Positions 53,080-61,369 are shown, counted from the first letter of the stretch. The stretch is 64,000 nucleotides of DNA from Paenibacillus vietnamensis (GCF_020169515.1 NZ_JAHMHW010000012.1:62001-126000); one strand, 5' to 3'. The notes: generated by a model from the letters alone, not told the origin. Translations and numbers: made by a program.

Positions 53080-53148
53080 GGTATTGCGGACGCTCGTAAA
53101 CTTTTTTATTTCACCTCACAATAAAACCTCGTTTCTTTAGTATCCAAT

Positions 53149-53186
53149 CGGCTAAGGCCATCGCCTGCCAGCGATGGTCTTAGCCG
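53149..53186. repeat. Sixteen-base-pair hairpin
   Basis: CGGCTAAGGCCATCGC (53149-53164) pairs with GCGATGGTCTTAGCCG (53171-53186) with a single G-U. No T run follows on either strand. Confidence 0.55.
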
Positions 53187-53233
53187 TTAACAGTTCTTTT
53201 ATGCCAAGGGTGAAAGGGGAATTTCATTTCAGC

Positions 53234-53458
53234 ATGAATATTCATAAAACGACAGAACGGTACCAGTCAGCAAAGGAGCAACTGCAAAGTTGGATGGACG
53301 TACGTGATATGGATCGGGCCAATCTAGCTGCCGAGATCGAACGCTGCCGGATAGAACTGAACAACCTGGGTACGCTTCTGGGTGAAATCCACCCGAATGT
53401 GCTGGAAAAGTCACGGCAACTTGACGAGTTAATTCTGCAGCATATGGTAGGGATCTAG
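53234..53458 (+). CDS. Spo0E-like aspartyl-phosphate phosphatase
   Basis: A 74-residue all-helical protein with the family signature S-R-Q-L-D (NVLEKSRQLDELILQHM) after a first helix (NLAAEIERCRIELNNL). The N-terminal 25 residues (KTTERYQSAKEQLQSWMDV) are longer than usual. ATG 53234 is preferred although the ribosome site (AAGGGG) is about 13 bases away; an in-frame GTG at 53210 is an alternative. Predicted to dephosphorylate Spo0A or a related regulator. Confidence 0.65.
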   Translation: MNIHKTTERYQSAKEQLQSWMDVRDMDRANLAAEIERCRIELNNLGTLLGEIHPNVLEKSRQLDELILQHMVGI

Positions 53459-53478
53459 GAGAATATGAAGCAGATAAT

Positions 53479-53529
53479 ACAGCGGCAATTCAGGGCATTA
53501 ATCACGTCCCGGACTGCCGCTGTTTTTGT
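53479..53529 (+). terminator. Intrinsic terminator
   Basis: ACAGCGGCA (53479-53487) pairs with TGCCGCTGT (53515-53523), with inner AGGG/CCC pairing and five T. Confidence 0.85.
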
Positions 53530-53533
53530 TGTA

Positions 53534-54278
53534 CCGGTACTAGTCAAAGTTGGTACTTTTTGGTTATCCATATTCGATCCATAATGATGGAGGGTTGCAA
53601 CCACACAAAATTAAAAATTTGGAGGGTTTACGAAATGAATGATACGGAGGGTTTTATGATGAAAACTTGGAAAGGTTTGTTGTTAACGCTGATGATTGCC
53701 GCTGTTGCTCTAATATCTGTTGTTCCTTCTTCTTCGGTTTTCGCGAGAATGTCGGAGGATCCGATCATTGACGGAGGAGGCTATGACGGAGGAACGGGAG
53801 GAAGCACGGGAGGAAGCACTTCGTCTTCATCCACGATTCTAACGATTCCATCTTTAACCGCAGAGTCTACTTGGCAAAGCTCCAACGGCGGCCGCTACAT
53901 GTACACACGTGCTACATTGCAGCGTTCGGGAGCTCTTGCCGGCCAACTGGATGTCGTGACTCGTACAAAAAACAACGTTAAACTAACCGGATTTACCGGC
54001 GGAGTGTTCATTTTGCTTCGCACAGCGGACGGTGCTGTCATCGGCGTAACCGATCAGAAGAAATTCGGCGTAGACGGACAATGGATCGGCCGTTACGACC
54101 GCACGGATTACTGGTCCTGGTCGTTCAGCCCGGAAGTGGCCGCAGCTACTGCTTATATGGAAATCATCCAACAGCACTCTGCAAAAGAGCTGGATGACCA
54201 GCTGGCTTACTGGCAAAGCACGGTATGCGGCAACTTGGACCGCCTAGGTTTGCCGAAGCCGCCTTACGGCTGCCCATA
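53534..54278 (+). repeat. Tandem duplication, unit 1
   Basis: Unit 1 (53534-54278) and unit 2 (54321-55065) are near identical over about 745 bases, from the word GTACTAGTCAAAGTTGGTAC in the leader to the end of the coding region. Most differences are synonymous; one base is lost in the leader of unit 2. The period is about 787 bases, so this is a recent direct duplication including promoter and ribosome site. Confidence 0.9.
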
Positions 54279-54279
54279 A
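53656..54279 (+). CDS. Secreted protein of unknown function, copy 1
   Basis: Two possible starts each have a GGAGGG site: ATG 53635 and ATG 53656. The latter gives a normal signal peptide (MMKTWKGLLLTLMIAAVALI... ending VFA). The mature part has a Gly/Ser/Thr-rich stretch (GGYDGGTGGSTGGSTSSSS), then a domain of about 130 residues with GGVFILLRTADGAVIGVTDQ and RYDRTDYWSWSFSPEV. The tail holds two cysteines 16 residues apart (C-GNLDRLGLPKPPYG-C), suggesting a disulfide loop or an attachment point. I do not recognise the family. A nearly identical copy follows at once. Confidence 0.7.
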   Translation: MMKTWKGLLLTLMIAAVALISVVPSSSVFARMSEDPIIDGGGYDGGTGGSTGGSTSSSSTILTIPSLTAESTWQSSNGGRYMYTRATLQRSGALAGQLDVVTRTKNNVKLTGFTGGVFILLRTADGAVIGVTDQKKFGVDGQWIGRYDRTDYWSWSFSPEVAAATAYMEIIQQHSAKELDDQLAYWQSTVCGNLDRLGLPKPPYGCP

Positions 54280-54296
54280 TAATACAATGCGGATAA

Positions 54297-54328
54297 AGTA
54301 CCGGCCATCCCATGCCCGGTCCGGTACT
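54297..54328 (+). repeat. Hairpin between the duplicated units
   Basis: AGTACCGG (54297-54304) pairs with CCGGTACT (54321-54328). It could end the first transcript weakly, or be formed by the duplication joint, since the second arm is the start of unit 2. Confidence 0.45.
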
Positions 54329-55065
54329 AGTCAAAGTTGGTACTTTTTGGTTAGCGATACTCGATCCATAATGATGGAGGGTTGCAACCACACAAAATTA
54401 AAAATTTGGAGGGTTACGAAATGAATGATACGGAGGGTTTTATGATGAAAACTTGGAAAGGTTTGTTGTTAACGCTGATGATTGCCGCTGTTGCTCTAAT
54501 ATCTGTTGTTCCTTCTTCTTCGGTTTTCGCGAGAATGTCGGAGGATCCGATCATTGACGGAGGAGGCTATGACGGAGGAACGGGAGGAAGCACGGGAGGA
54601 AGCACTTCGTCTTCATCCACGATTCTAACGATTCCATCTTTAACCGCAGAGTCCACTTGGCAAAGCTCCAACGGCGGCCGCTACATGTACACACGGGCTA
54701 CACTGCAGCGCTCGGGAGCGCTTGCCGGCCAGCTGGATGTCGTGACTCGTACAAAAAACAACGTTAAACTAACCGGATTTACCGGCGGAGTATTCATTTT
54801 GCTTCGCACAGCGGACGGTGCCGTTATCGGCGTAACCGATCAGAAGAAATTCGGTGTAGACGGACAATGGATCGGCCGTTACGACCGCACGGATTACTGG
54901 TCCTGGTCGTTCAGCCCGGAAGTGGCCGCAGCTACCGCTTATATGGAGATTATCCAACAGCACTCTGCAAAAGAGCTGGATGACCAGCTGGCCTACTGGC
55001 AAAGCACGGTATGCGGCAACTTGGACCGCCTAGGTTTGCCTAAGCCGCCTTACGGCTGCCCTCAA
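54321..55065 (+). repeat. Tandem duplication, unit 2
   Basis: Second unit of the direct duplication described at 53534. The leader keeps the ATGATGGAGGGTTGCAACC word and the ribosome sites. Confidence 0.9.
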
Positions 55066-55068
55066 TAA
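54442..55068 (+). CDS. Secreted protein of unknown function, copy 2
   Basis: The protein is identical to copy 1 in nearly all residues and ends one residue later (…PYGCPQ). The same two start options exist (54421 and 54442). Silent third-position changes dominate the differences from copy 1, which indicates either selection to keep the protein or very recent copying followed by few changes. The FAD oxidoreductase gene starts 31 bases later, so copy 2 and the oxidoreductase probably share a transcript. Confidence 0.7.
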   Translation: MMKTWKGLLLTLMIAAVALISVVPSSSVFARMSEDPIIDGGGYDGGTGGSTGGSTSSSSTILTIPSLTAESTWQSSNGGRYMYTRATLQRSGALAGQLDVVTRTKNNVKLTGFTGGVFILLRTADGAVIGVTDQKKFGVDGQWIGRYDRTDYWSWSFSPEVAAATAYMEIIQQHSAKELDDQLAYWQSTVCGNLDRLGLPKPPYGCPQ

Positions 55069-55099
55069 AATTCCAGCATAGGAGGAGGGAATTGACGGA

Positions 55100-56335
55100 A
55101 TGAGTCAACATTTTGATATCATTGTGGTTGGTGCGCGGGTCGCGGGCTCGGCGCTTGCCTACGAGCTGTCGAGGTCCGGCTACTCGGTACTGCTGCTGGA
55201 TAAAAGCCGATTCCCGAGCGACACGCTTTCGACTCATAATTTTTACGGAAACTCGCTGGCGATGCTGGAGGAGATGGGGATTTTGCCTAAGCTGCTGCAG
55301 ACCGGCACCCCGACCTACAAGCGGGCGGTCATCCGGTTCGAGGATGCCGTCATTGACGGAGAGTTTCCGGAGTCTGACGGGAGGGCGGAGTGCTTGTGCA
55401 TCAGGCGCACCCATCTGGACGATCTGATGTTCAAGCATGCGTCTTCGCAGCAGAGCGTTACCGCTATGGAAGGCTTTCGCTTGACGGATGTCATTCGTGA
55501 CGGCGGGACGGTCACGGGGATCGAGGGCATCGACCGGAACGGAATCAGACAGCGGTTTTACGCGAAGCTGGTCGTAGGCGCGGACGGTCGCCGCTCTACG
55601 CTCCGGGATTTGGTGAACAGCAAATGCAAGCTGGCCGTTCCGACCGATTATGCGTCTTATGTCGGATATTACGAGGGCTACAGCCAGAACGGCGAGCTTC
55701 ACGCGGAGCTTTACAAAATGAATGACAAATTAAGCATTGTATTCCCGACTAGCGACAATCTGTATGTAGTGGGCGTCATGTTCCCACTCGACAGCGCCGA
55801 GTGGGTGGAGAGGTTTAAGCAGTCGCCGGAGCTGGCCATGCAGGAGTGCATCGAGAGCGGTTTTGCGGGTTCCCCGCTCCAGGAGCGGATGCGCCAGGCA
55901 TCACTAGTCGGGCGGGTCCGAGGACTGCTCGGTTACGATAACGACTGGCATGAAGGGATGGGAGCGGGGTGGGCGCTTACAGGAGACGCCCTCTCCTTCA
56001 AAGACCCGGCCGTCGGGCAGGGCATGCAGGATGCGCTCTTCGGCGCCCGGATTTTGACCGATGTGCTGACCAGCTTTCCCGATTGGAGCCGAAGCTGGAA
56101 GGAGATGGCGGCAAGCTATGAAAGGCTGATGGAAGAAAAAATGATGTTTCACTTCCAGCTGGCATGCCAATATACAAAAAATGCGCCGTTTACCCCGGAG
56201 CAAATGGCCGTTAACCGCCTGATCGCCTCCGATCCGATAGCGACGAAGGCATTCCTCGGCATCTACAACCGCGCGACGGAGCCGCTGCAATTCGCGCAGG
56301 TCCTTGCGGACTTGGCCTCCGGATGCCGGCAATAA
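55100..56335 (+). CDS. FAD-dependent oxidoreductase (PHBH/geranylgeranyl-reductase-like)
   Basis: The 411-residue protein has an N-terminal Rossmann motif (IIVVGARVAGSALAYELSRS, a variant GxGxxG with Ala and Arg), VVGADGRRSTLRD (the DG fingerprint) and ALTGDALSFKDPAVGQGMQD (the GD motif). All three mark class A flavin monooxygenases and related reductases. GGAGGAGGG precedes the ATG. The family includes hydroxylases and lipid reductases; the substrate is unknown. Closeness to the duplicated secreted-protein genes may be accidental or may mean a modifying role. A terminator follows. Confidence 0.85.
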   Translation: MSQHFDIIVVGARVAGSALAYELSRSGYSVLLLDKSRFPSDTLSTHNFYGNSLAMLEEMGILPKLLQTGTPTYKRAVIRFEDAVIDGEFPESDGRAECLCIRRTHLDDLMFKHASSQQSVTAMEGFRLTDVIRDGGTVTGIEGIDRNGIRQRFYAKLVVGADGRRSTLRDLVNSKCKLAVPTDYASYVGYYEGYSQNGELHAELYKMNDKLSIVFPTSDNLYVVGVMFPLDSAEWVERFKQSPELAMQECIESGFAGSPLQERMRQASLVGRVRGLLGYDNDWHEGMGAGWALTGDALSFKDPAVGQGMQDALFGARILTDVLTSFPDWSRSWKEMAASYERLMEEKMMFHFQLACQYTKNAPFTPEQMAVNRLIASDPIATKAFLGIYNRATEPLQFAQVLADLASGCRQ

Positions 56336-56344
56336 ATACATGAG

Positions 56345-56374
56345 AAACCCGATGCTACTTGGCATCGGGTTTTA
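56345..56374. terminator. Bidirectional terminator
   Basis: AAACCCGATGC (56345-56355) pairs with GCATCGGGTTT (56362-56372). It serves the FAD oxidoreductase on the plus strand and overlaps the end of the DksA-like gene on the minus strand. Confidence 0.8.
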
Positions 56375-56888
56375 CCGTTTCGCTCGCATTTCCGTATTCC
56401 TTCACAGAGCGCCAGGCATCCGCCTCGTCGAAACGGCTGTCCTCTCTCCCTATCGGTCCGGAAGGAGGAGGCGTCATCACCTGCTCTTCTACCGGCCGAT
56501 GGTCTGACGGCCCGGTATCATCGGAATGCCCAATACAGCGGGATGCCGTAGGAAGCGCCTGCAGACGCTCGAATTCGATATCTTCTCCGCATACCTCGCA
56601 TTTTCCGTAAATGTCCGTTTTCAGAAGCTCCAGGGATTGGTTGACTTCCTCCAGCCGCTCGCCGAGCGACGCATCGATCGCCATATCCCGGCCTTTCTCG
56701 AACGTTTCCGTTCCAAGATCGGCAGGATGATTATCGTAAGAAGACAATTCGCCCGATGTGTCTTTAAGCGAGCCGCCAAGCTCCCCTTCGGATTCCTGAT
56801 CTCTTTCGAAATGAGCCGTCAGATCCTTTTTCTCCTCCATAAGCTGCTCCTTTAGCTCTTTCAGCTGTGCTGGCGTTAAATCCGGCAT
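56355..56888 (-). CDS. TraR/DksA-type zinc-finger protein (YteA-like)
   Basis: A 177-residue protein with an acidic helical N-terminal half (LTPAQLKELKEQLMEEKKDL, SLKDTSGELSSYDNHPADLG) and a C4-like finger YGKCEVCGEDIEFERLQALP...RCIGH, in which the last ligand position is His. This matches Bacillus YteA-type general-stress/sporulation-associated proteins rather than E. coli DksA. AGGGGAG precedes ATG 56888. Targets are unknown. Confidence 0.8.
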   Translation of the reverse strand: MPDLTPAQLKELKEQLMEEKKDLTAHFERDQESEGELGGSLKDTSGELSSYDNHPADLGTETFEKGRDMAIDASLGERLEEVNQSLELLKTDIYGKCEVCGEDIEFERLQALPTASRCIGHSDDTGPSDHRPVEEQVMTPPPSGPIGREDSRFDEADAWRSVKEYGNASETVKPDAK

Positions 56889-57034
56889 CTTGAACTCCCC
56901 TTTCAGAAATGAGCTTTCTTGTTCTTACCCATTTACGGGGGAAGGTGACGCAAGAGGTGCCGTTTAGGCATGGCATCGTTAGTATTTTTTAAATAAGGGT
57001 AAATAGTATAAAAAGAGCAGACGAGGTGGCTGAG

Positions 57035-57763
57035 ATGGAGGCGTATGGAGCCATATTCATAAAGCTGGCTACGGCGTTCGCCGGACTTTGGTGCATGACG
57101 CGCCTGCTTGGAAAGAGGGAAATCTCGCAGCTTTCGCCCTTCGACTTCATATCGGCTATGGTGCTAGGCGATCTCGTCGGCAACACGATTTACGATGAGA
57201 AGGCATCGGTATGGATGCTTATTTTTGCACTGGCGGTCTGGGCGGGTCTCTCTTATTTATTCGAAAAATTGCTGGAATTCGGGAAGTCATTTCGCAGGCA
57301 TCTGGAAGGCAAGCCGGAGCTGCTGATTGTGGACGGCGAAATTGATATGGCTATGCTGCGCCGTAACAATATGTCGTTTGACGAACTGAGGATGATGCTT
57401 CGGCAGCGCGATGTGTTCTCCGTGAGCGATGTAGCGTATGCGGTGTATGAGACGAACGGGGCACTCAGTATTTTGAAAAAATCGGACTTTGAATCCGTGC
57501 GGCGCAGCGATCTCGAGCTTCCTTCATCGGCCGTAAGCCTGCCGCATGCTCTGGTCGAGGACGGGGTACTGCGGCCGGACGGGCTGGCTGTCATTGGCCG
57601 GGACGAGAAGTGGCTGGTGCAGGAATTGAACTCGCTCGGTTATGCGGATTTTCGTTCGGTTGCGTTCGCGGAATGGACAACGGAGGGCGAGCTCAAGGCG
57701 GTTTCGCGCTACGAAGGCGGAGGCTACCGAAAGGCCAAATCAGAAAGGGAGGTATCGTTATGA
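57035..57763 (+). CDS. DUF421 (YetF-like) membrane protein
   Basis: ATG 57035 behind GAGGTGG is preferred to GTG 57026. Three membrane helices at the N-terminus (FIKLATAFAGLWCMTRLLG, PFDFISAMVLGDLVGNTIYD, MLIFALAVWAGLSYLFEKLL) are followed by the cytoplasmic YetF domain (KPELLIVDGEIDMAMLRRNN, VSDVAYAVYETNGALSIL). Length, about 242 residues, is normal. YetF-type proteins act in spore-forming bacteria, some in spore germination complexes; the role here is open. Its TGA overlaps the ATG of the SMI1 gene. Confidence 0.85.
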   Translation: MEAYGAIFIKLATAFAGLWCMTRLLGKREISQLSPFDFISAMVLGDLVGNTIYDEKASVWMLIFALAVWAGLSYLFEKLLEFGKSFRRHLEGKPELLIVDGEIDMAMLRRNNMSFDELRMMLRQRDVFSVSDVAYAVYETNGALSILKKSDFESVRRSDLELPSSAVSLPHALVEDGVLRPDGLAVIGRDEKWLVQELNSLGYADFRSVAFAEWTTEGELKAVSRYEGGGYRKAKSEREVSL

Positions 57764-58410
57764 ATTACGAGGAATGGAAGCGGCGGATCGAACGGATCGC
57801 TCTTCGGATTCAAGAGATCGGCGGCCAGGTTCATGAGCTCGTTATCGAAGAGCCGGCAACGGAAGCGCAAATTGTGGAGGTTGAACGGAAGCTGGGTTTC
57901 CCGCTGCCAACAAGCTTTAGAAGCACGCTGCTGGAGTTTTCTTCCCATTTCAGTTTCAGCTGGTTTTTACCTGACGACTTTAAGTTATCTGGAAAATGCC
58001 GCAAAGTTTGCGGAGGTTCGCCTCATTGGGGGCTGCATTTGCTCCAGCTGCTGGACGAGGACAGAAGAAATTGGGCCAGCAAGGTGTTCTCGAATAAAGA
58101 AGATGAATACGACGCCGTCTGGCACGATAAATTGGCCTTTCTGGCTGTAGGCAACGGCGATTACATGGCGTTTGACCGGAACGGAAGCGACGATCCTCCG
58201 GTCGTGTACCTCAGCAATGACGATGGGGACGGCCACGGATACAAAATGGGGGACAGCTTTCACGATTTTATCGAGAAATGGTCGAAGATCGCTTTTGTCG
58301 GCAACGAGGATTGGCAGTGGATGCCTTTTACATCGGACAAAAGCAGCGGCATTGAACCTGACGGGGAAGCGGCGCAGGAGTTTAGGGCTTGCTTGAGGCT
58401 GGATTTATAG
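57760..58410 (+). CDS. SMI1/KNR4 family protein
   Basis: ATG 57760 overlaps the upstream stop and has AAAGGGAGG eight bases before it. The protein has the SUKH-type pattern: EPATEAQIVEVERKLGFPLP near residue 33, ...TLLEFSSHFSFSWFLP, GNGDYMAFD, PPVVYLSNDDGDGHGYKMGD and FHDFIEKW. SUKH proteins often act as immunity proteins for polymorphic toxins, but no toxin gene is next to it; it may be an orphan immunity gene or have a housekeeping function. Confidence 0.85.
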   Translation: MNYEEWKRRIERIALRIQEIGGQVHELVIEEPATEAQIVEVERKLGFPLPTSFRSTLLEFSSHFSFSWFLPDDFKLSGKCRKVCGGSPHWGLHLLQLLDEDRRNWASKVFSNKEDEYDAVWHDKLAFLAVGNGDYMAFDRNGSDDPPVVYLSNDDGDGHGYKMGDSFHDFIEKWSKIAFVGNEDWQWMPFTSDKSSGIEPDGEAAQEFRACLRLDL

Positions 58411-58504
58411 CGGAGCGGCAGGTACTAGAGAAGGATAGAACTATTCCATTCCTTTGAGTCGCCTTATAATTTAATGGTGGGCGACTGTGAAGGAGGAGCA
58501 TCGA

Positions 58505-58780
58505 TTGCTAAAGCTTTTTGTACCTGTGTTGATTTCATTAACGTTATCGATGATTTATTGTATGAAGTTTAATAAGAGTCAAACCATCACCAAATTAATG
58601 ATAGCTGGATCAGTAATTAATGTGGTTAGTCTGCTATTAGGGACGGTTTGGTTCTGGTCTACTGTATCTGATGGATTGGCGCAATTGGTACAGGGGGCTA
58701 TATATGGCGTAAGCTTTTTTTGTCTCTTATTTCTTAATCTAATTACGGTTTTAATGATGAAAAAGAATTACCGTCAATAA
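58505..58780 (+). CDS. Small membrane protein, three helices
   Basis: TTG 58505 with AGGAGG eight bases upstream is preferred to GTG 58487, which precedes that site. About 91 residues with three hydrophobic segments (LFVPVLISLTLSMIY, LMIAGSVINVVSLLLGTVWF, GAIYGVSFFCLLFLNLITVL). TATAAT near 58468 may be its promoter. The family is not recognised. Confidence 0.6.
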   Translation: MLKLFVPVLISLTLSMIYCMKFNKSQTITKLMIAGSVINVVSLLLGTVWFWSTVSDGLAQLVQGAIYGVSFFCLLFLNLITVLMMKKNYRQ

Positions 58781-58883
58781 ATAAATTAAACAGACATTCG
58801 GGAGCGCTCTTGTCCATTTCAAGCGGTACGATCGTCTACATGGTGTTAGTACAGCTTTTCTTTTAGCTTTATTGAGCATAAAA

Positions 58884-58915
58884 AAACCGCATTCTTATGA
58901 GAATGCGGTTTGTCT
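58884..58915. terminator. Bidirectional terminator
   Basis: AAACCGCATTCT (58884-58895) pairs with AGAATGCGGTTT (58900-58911), just beyond the end of the anti-sigma gene on the minus strand. Confidence 0.85.
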
Positions 58916-58928
58916 GTTTACAGCATTA

Positions 58929-59513
58929 TTAAAAATTATTGTAAATAACGTCGGCCGTTACTTTCCCGCTCGTGACGTCTCCCGAGGTGAAGCCGGATAC
59001 CGTGTTGCCGACTTTAAATTCCTTGCTTACCAGCTGCTCGGAAGGATCCGGAGCCGTCGGGCCCGTGATGCCGTAAGTCGTATTTTCCGTTACCGTCACC
59101 CACAGCTCGCCGATTCGGAAGCTTTGGCCGTCGGCGCTTACCTCTTCAATGACACCGTCAATGTTGACCCGATGCTTAGCCGAAGTGGCCGGTCCCGGAC
59201 CGTTATTTTCAACAACTCCGCCGCTTGGGTTGTTCGTAGCCGGATCAGGGGCAGTACCGCTTCCATTCTGGTTTACCGCATAAATGCTCAAGGTTAATAC
59301 CGCGCAAGCCGCAAAGCTCGTTGCCCAGATGACTACCTTGTTTTTCTTTACCGCCGGATTAGCTGTTTTCATAGAAATCTCTCCATTTCGTTTATCGTTA
59401 TTTATTTGTTTGTGCCTTTCCAGGTTTAAGCGTTCAAGCGTACGTTCTTGAAAGTCTTCGCTCGTTTTCAATTTGGACATGGCCGATTGATAACTCGATT
59501 TCTTCATCTTCAC
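58929..59513 (-). CDS. Probable anti-sigma factor
   Basis: A 194-residue protein with a cytoplasmic N-terminal part of about 60 residues, one membrane helix (VVIWATSFAACAVLTLSIYA), a Pro/Asn/Gly-rich linker and an outer domain of about 85 residues (VNIDGVIEEVSADGQSFRIG) that resembles DUF5666-type beta folds. Its start overlaps the stop of the ECF sigma gene (ATGA), the usual arrangement of a sigma factor and its membrane-bound inhibitor. Recognition of the N-terminal inhibitory helix is not certain by eye. Confidence 0.7.
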   Translation of the reverse strand: MKMKKSSYQSAMSKLKTSEDFQERTLERLNLERHKQINNDKRNGEISMKTANPAVKKNKVVIWATSFAACAVLTLSIYAVNQNGSGTAPDPATNNPSGGVVENNGPGPATSAKHRVNIDGVIEEVSADGQSFRIGELWVTVTENTTYGITGPTAPDPSEQLVSKEFKVGNTVSGFTSGDVTSGKVTADVIYNNF

Positions 59514-59989
59514 AAATCACCACCTATAACTTCTTTAAGCTGGTTGCGCCCGCGAGCAAGCCAAGTGCCTACCGTAGCCGGTTTGGCATGAAGAATGTCA
59601 GCTATTTCTTCCAATGAGTAACCCTCGTAATAATGCAGATGGATCGGGACCCGATATTTTTTATCCAGTGATAATACAGCCTGCATGACCATATAGTCGT
59701 CCACCGGCAGGTAAGACAGGTTGTCCGGTATGGGATTACGGCTTCTAAACCAGCCCGTTTTGAGCAGGTTTTTGCATTTATTGATCGTTGTCCGGATTAA
59801 CCAGGCTTTCTCATGATCAGCGCTAGCGAAGACGGGGGATTTCTGGAGATAGGCCAGGAATACTTCCTGTGCGACTTCTTCCGCGTCGGCAACGTTTTTG
59901 AGATAAGCGAAGGCTATCCTGATCAGGCTGTCGGAATAGTTGACAACGGCTTTGCGGACGGATTCATTGAGCTCATATGAATCGATCAC
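59510..59989 (-). CDS. ECF RNA polymerase sigma factor
   Basis: Starts at GTG 59989 or TTG 59992 behind AAAGGGGG; the ATG at 60007 precedes that site. Sigma region 2 (RIAFAYLKNVADAEEVAQEV, KAWLIRTTINKCKNLLK) and region 4 (KKYRVPIHLHYYEGYSLEEI, AKPATVGTWLARGRNQLKE) are both complete in about 159 residues. It should be held inactive by the downstream membrane anti-sigma factor and released on an envelope signal. Confidence 0.88.
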   Translation of the reverse strand: MIDSYELNESVRKAVVNYSDSLIRIAFAYLKNVADAEEVAQEVFLAYLQKSPVFASADHEKAWLIRTTINKCKNLLKTGWFRSRNPIPDNLSYLPVDDYMVMQAVLSLDKKYRVPIHLHYYEGYSLEEIADILHAKPATVGTWLARGRNQLKEVIGGDL

Positions 59990-60167
59990 CAAATGTCCCC
60001 CTTTCACTAGTAATACAATTGAGGAGGCCGTTATTTTTCACGGTGTAAAAAAAGTTTAGAAAAATTGCTTTAAAAAGGGGAGCGCCGCGCTTTCTATCAG
60101 TATGTCCGTCTGCCGATAATGGCAACAGTCCGCGGGTTAGAAGTAAACAAAAAGCCGTTTGGACGAA

Positions 60168-60217
60168 TGCAAAAACAGCGGCAGCCAGGGACGTGAACAT
60201 CAGTCCTGACTACCGCT
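60168..60217 (-). terminator. Intrinsic terminator of the YdcF operon
   Basis: On the minus strand AGCGGTAGTCAGG pairs with CCTGGCTGCCGCT and is followed by GTTTTTG. It ends the operon that reads from 62431 down to 60255. Confidence 0.65.
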
Positions 60218-60254
60218 AACAAGGATCTTCTAAGATTGTCATTTTATTTTTTCA

Positions 60255-60830
60255 CTATTTAAAGAGATATTTATAATAGGCCGGGAATTCCCGTATTATG
60301 GAGTAAATATCTCTAAACTCAAAGATTTTGGCGTGAGCTGAATACACTTCATCAAGATCCATTTTTCTAAACGCTAATTTTGTCCTGGATACATGAAAAT
60401 ATTGGGTAATAATCATAACGGAATCTATTTTTAATTCATTCATAATCTTGCTGGTATTTTGGGCGGTCATGTAGGAGTTGTACCCGTTACTATCCTCTAT
60501 AATTTTATCTTCCGGTATTCCTTTTTCTATTAAGTAAGACTTCATAACCGTTGCCTCATCGAAACCTTCCTTGCCAATACCGCCGCTTACAATGATATTA
60601 GTAAAATAGCCTCGATTATAAAGTTCTACGGATCTATCTAATCTAGCTTTTAATCGCTCAGAAGGCTGTCCATTAACTTCTACTTTATTTCCTAAAACTA
60701 CAGCTGCATCGACAGATTTCAATTCATCATTTAACCCATCTATGATCACGAAAGTAGTGTGAATGATAAACCAGATGATAAAAAGACCTGCTGATACTAT
60801 TAAAAATCGTTTAATGGTAACAAAGTTCAA
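60255..60830 (-). CDS. YdcF-family (DUF218) protein
   Basis: One N-terminal membrane helix (FLIVSAGLFIIWFIIHTTFV), then the DUF218 domain: AAVVLGNKV, RLDRSVELYNRGYFTNIIVS, GGIG, EATVMKSYLIEKGIPEDKII and ITQYFHVSRTKLAFRKM. Family members (SanA/YdcF/ElyC) act in envelope biology, some in lipid-carrier recycling, with an unclear reaction. Length 191 is normal. It is the last gene of a minus-strand operon. Confidence 0.85.
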   Translation of the reverse strand: MNFVTIKRFLIVSAGLFIIWFIIHTTFVIIDGLNDELKSVDAAVVLGNKVEVNGQPSERLKARLDRSVELYNRGYFTNIIVSGGIGKEGFDEATVMKSYLIEKGIPEDKIIEDSNGYNSYMTAQNTSKIMNELKIDSVMIITQYFHVSRTKLAFRKMDLDEVYSAHAKIFEFRDIYSIIREFPAYYKYLFK

Positions 60831-60853
60831 TATTTCACCTGCATTCTTTCATT

Positions 60854-61324
60854 TCATATATCATTTGTTTCTAATTCATATTCGAATATACTCTTCAGTT
60901 CACTGTCTTCAATAATATATTTTATTTCTGATCTGGTAACATAAATGTTCTTCCTATCATATTGTATTCGCACTTCTGATTTATCCTTTAATCTAATAAC
61001 AATTCCTGAAATTATGCTGGGATCTGCTGTATTGATCGATTTTATTGATTCGGGTGATATTGAATTATATATATTAATGATTCTTTCAGCCTGTTCTTTA
61101 CCTAGATCTATATCAATATGTTTATATGTCGAATTAATCAATATGACTTTGCTCATCTTAGTGCTATCAATTTGCTGTTCATTAATCTTCTGATGCAATG
61201 AAAGACTTTCCATAAATTTTTTTTCTGAATCGTCAGTTAAGAACGAGAATATCACATAAGCAGAAAATATAATGAAGACAGCAGCTAAACCAATTATAAT
61301 TTTGTTATAGATTGTATTCATCAC
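60854..61324 (-). CDS. Hypothetical membrane-anchored protein
   Basis: A 156-residue protein with an N-terminal membrane anchor (KIIIGLAAVFIIFSAYVIFS) and an extracytoplasmic domain (VILINSTYKHIDIDLGKEQA, IIEDSELKSIFEYELE). Very low G+C and asparagine/isoleucine rich, unlike the FAD and DUF421 genes nearby. Lies between the nucleotidyltransferase and YdcF genes in one transcript. The family is not recognised. Confidence 0.6.
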   Translation of the reverse strand: MMNTIYNKIIIGLAAVFIIFSAYVIFSFLTDDSEKKFMESLSLHQKINEQQIDSTKMSKVILINSTYKHIDIDLGKEQAERIINIYNSISPESIKSINTADPSIISGIVIRLKDKSEVRIQYDRKNIYVTRSEIKYIIEDSELKSIFEYELETNDI

Positions 61325-61369
61325 TTGCCCCCATTTCTTATATCTCCGTTAGTCCAGACGCTGCTCCGC

